Part shown: in pieces, positions 6,798 through 7,787 of the stretch
How positions within the stretch are numbered: position 1 is the stretch's first letter
Layout of the letters: every line of letters begins with the position of its first letter
From: UBA8653 sp963978155
GTDB lineage: Bacteria; Planctomycetota; Phycisphaerae; Phycisphaerales; SM1A02
Length of the DNA stretch: 7,787 nt
Direction of reading: 5' to 3'
NCBI GenBank assembly: GCA_963978155.1
Contig: CAXBRK010000096.1
Span: forward strand, 1-7,787
Program-made: the position numbers and the translations under genes
The notes under the pieces: generated by a model
Told to the model about the DNA's origin: nothing
Database searches by the model: none
Seen by the model: only the letters and a program-made list of their open reading frames with translations

Positions 6798-7678
6798 AAA
6801 AACACCTGAACGAACCGTTGGCTCAGCATTGCTGGAACAAACTTGGCGGACCAGCCGAGTGCTTGATTGATGTCGAAACCCACGACGAACTGGTGGGCAT
6901 TCTCTCGGAATCACATGCCAGCCAAACATCCGTCCGGGTCCTTGGACTTGGTTCGAACCTGCTGGTTTCCGATGGCGGTGTTCCCGGGGTCGTGATCCGC
7001 CTCAAGGGTGAATTTGCCCAGCACTCGTTCAAGGGGCAAACGCTGCACGCTGGAGCCGGAACAGATCTTCGCAAGGTCATTCCTGAATCCGTACGCCTCG
7101 GCCTTGATGGGCTGTGGCAATTGGCGGGATTCCCGGCAACCATCGGTGGCGCACTGGCCATGAATGCCGGGGGCCGGTGGGGCGAAATCAGCGACACCCT
7201 CATCCGCTGCTCAGGCGTCCTACGGGACGGCACGCCCTTTGAGCAGACGGCCGAAGAATGCCAGTTTTCCTACCGGCAGTCTCGGTTGCAAGGCATTGTG
7301 ACCCACGCCACCTTTCAACTGAAGGCCGGAGATCTGGAGCAGCTGCGGCGACAACTCAAAGAGGTCATGGCGGAGAAAGCGGAGAGGCAACCCCTCGGCG
7401 CGAACACGCCCAGCAGTGGCTGCGCTTTTCGAAACCCCTTGCTCGGTGAGCATCGGTGCAGCGCAGGCCAATTGATTGATGAGGCCGGGGGCAAAGGGAT
7501 GCGTGTCGGCGGCGCATCGGTCAGCCGAGAACACGCCAACTTCATTGTGACCACGCCAGAAGCGACTTCCGAAGAAGTCATGGAACTGATGCACCAAGTG
7601 CAACGGTTGGTCGCAGAGCACCACCAGGTGAACTTGATTCCGGAGGTGGTCCAATGGCCAAATCCCAAGCACCACTGA
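6794..7678 (+). CDS. murB: UDP-N-acetylenolpyruvoylglucosamine reductase MurB
   Basis: A 294-residue FAD enzyme that reduces enolpyruvyl-UDP-GlcNAc with NADPH to UDP-MurNAc, the substrate of the MurC encoded just upstream. FAD-binding features: VLGLGSNLLVSDGGVPG at 49-65, AGAGTDL at 86-92 and AGFPATIGGALAMNAGGRWG at 111-130. The substrate and catalytic region has SYRQSRL at 159-165, KAERQPLG at 195-202 and PSSGCAFRNP at 206-215; the C terminus has HANFIV at 247-252 and IPEV at 282-285. The size matches type II MurB, lacking the Tyr loop and extra C-terminal part of the E. coli enzyme. The residue expected to be the proton-donating Ser (GSxFxNP) is Cys210 here. The start is GTG at 6794, overlapping the murC stop as GTGA; the frame is open upstream to 6719 but those residues read unlike MurB. 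Confidence 0.96.
   Translation: MKKHLNEPLAQHCWNKLGGPAECLIDVETHDELVGILSESHASQTSVRVLGLGSNLLVSDGGVPGVVIRLKGEFAQHSFKGQTLHAGAGTDLRKVIPESVRLGLDGLWQLAGFPATIGGALAMNAGGRWGEISDTLIRCSGVLRDGTPFEQTAEECQFSYRQSRLQGIVTHATFQLKAGDLEQLRRQLKEVMAEKAERQPLGANTPSSGCAFRNPLLGEHRCSAGQLIDEAGGKGMRVGGASVSREHANFIVTTPEATSEEVMELMHQVQRLVAEHHQVNLIPEVVQWPNPKHH
7642..7647 (+). promoter_or_regulatory. Shine-Dalgarno sequence of ddl
   Basis: A perfect GGAGGT followed by 6 nt and the ATG at 7654. It lies inside the last codons of murB. It is the strongest ribosome-binding site in the window and fixes the start of the downstream ligase gene despite a 25-nt overlap with murB. Confidence 0.85.
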
Positions 7679-7787
7679 ACATCACCGTGCTCTCAGGCGG
7701 ACCCGATGCTGAGGCCATGATCTCGCGAAAATCCGCCGCCGCCATTTCCAACGCTTTGCGGACCGCAGGCCATCACGTCCATGAACT
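7654..7787 (+). CDS. ddl: D-alanine--D-alanine ligase Ddl, N-terminal part (cut by window edge)
   Basis: The first 44 codons of a gene that continues beyond the right edge. The translation starts MAKSQAPLNITVLSGGPDAE and continues with MISRKSAAAISNAL, matching the Ddl N terminus: a beta strand, then GGxxAE with Glu20 (equivalent to the D-Ala-contacting Glu15 of E. coli DdlB) and a Ser four residues on, then a helix and GHHVHEL leading to the next strand. Ddl is a cytoplasmic ATP-grasp enzyme making the D-Ala-D-Ala dipeptide that MurF attaches. It overlaps murB by 25 nt and has a strong Shine-Dalgarno sequence. The order murC-murB-ddl is common in division and cell-wall clusters and is often followed by ftsQ and ftsA, which would lie outside. 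The ATP-grasp domain itself is not visible, so the call rests on the N-terminal motif and context. Confidence 0.9.
   Translation, partial: MAKSQAPLNITVLSGGPDAEAMISRKSAAAISNALRTAGHHVHE

Overview
The window is almost entirely coding. It holds parts of two divergent chromosomal operons of core metabolism, pointing away from a 50-bp shared promoter region at 4574-4623. It is GC-rich, with tightly packed, translationally coupled genes. The organism looks like a Gram-negative-type bacterium that uses menaquinone, because a lipoprotein signal precedes a peptidoglycan-precursor cluster in the order murC-murB-ddl. This order and the protein style fit the PVC group, most likely Verrucomicrobiota. That placement is an inference from gene order and motifs, not a tested one.

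Left arm (minus strand, read from 4573 down to 1): menF (isochorismate synthase), menD (SEPHCHC synthase), menH (SHCHC synthase), menB (dihydroxynaphthoyl-CoA synthase) and the first 43 codons of menA (DHNA prenyltransferase). Every junction is very short or overlapping: TGA-GGG-GTG for menF/menD, a 16- or 31-nt overlap for menD/menH, ATGA for menH/menB and TAATG for menB/menA. Together these genes carry chorismate through isochorismate, SEPHCHC and SHCHC, and later OSB-CoA to DHNA-CoA, and then attach the prenyl tail. The menC and menE steps between MenH and MenB are not in the window.

Right arm (plus strand, 4624 to the end): a small M48-family metalloprotease with a lipoprotein signal, then murC, murB and the first 44 codons of ddl. 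These are coupled by ATGA, GTGA and a 25-nt overlap. MurB makes UDP-MurNAc, MurC adds L-Ala to it, and Ddl makes the D-Ala-D-Ala dipeptide used later in the same cytoplasmic pathway. The protease would act in the envelope.

I found no mobile element, CRISPR array, RNA gene or intrinsic terminator, and nothing I can defend as a wholly new system. The points most worth a second look are the envelope protease fused by coupling to the head of a mur operon, the in-frame menF/menD junction with a single intervening stop, the Ser-to-Cys change at the expected catalytic position of MurB, and the altered oxyanion-loop motif of MenH.
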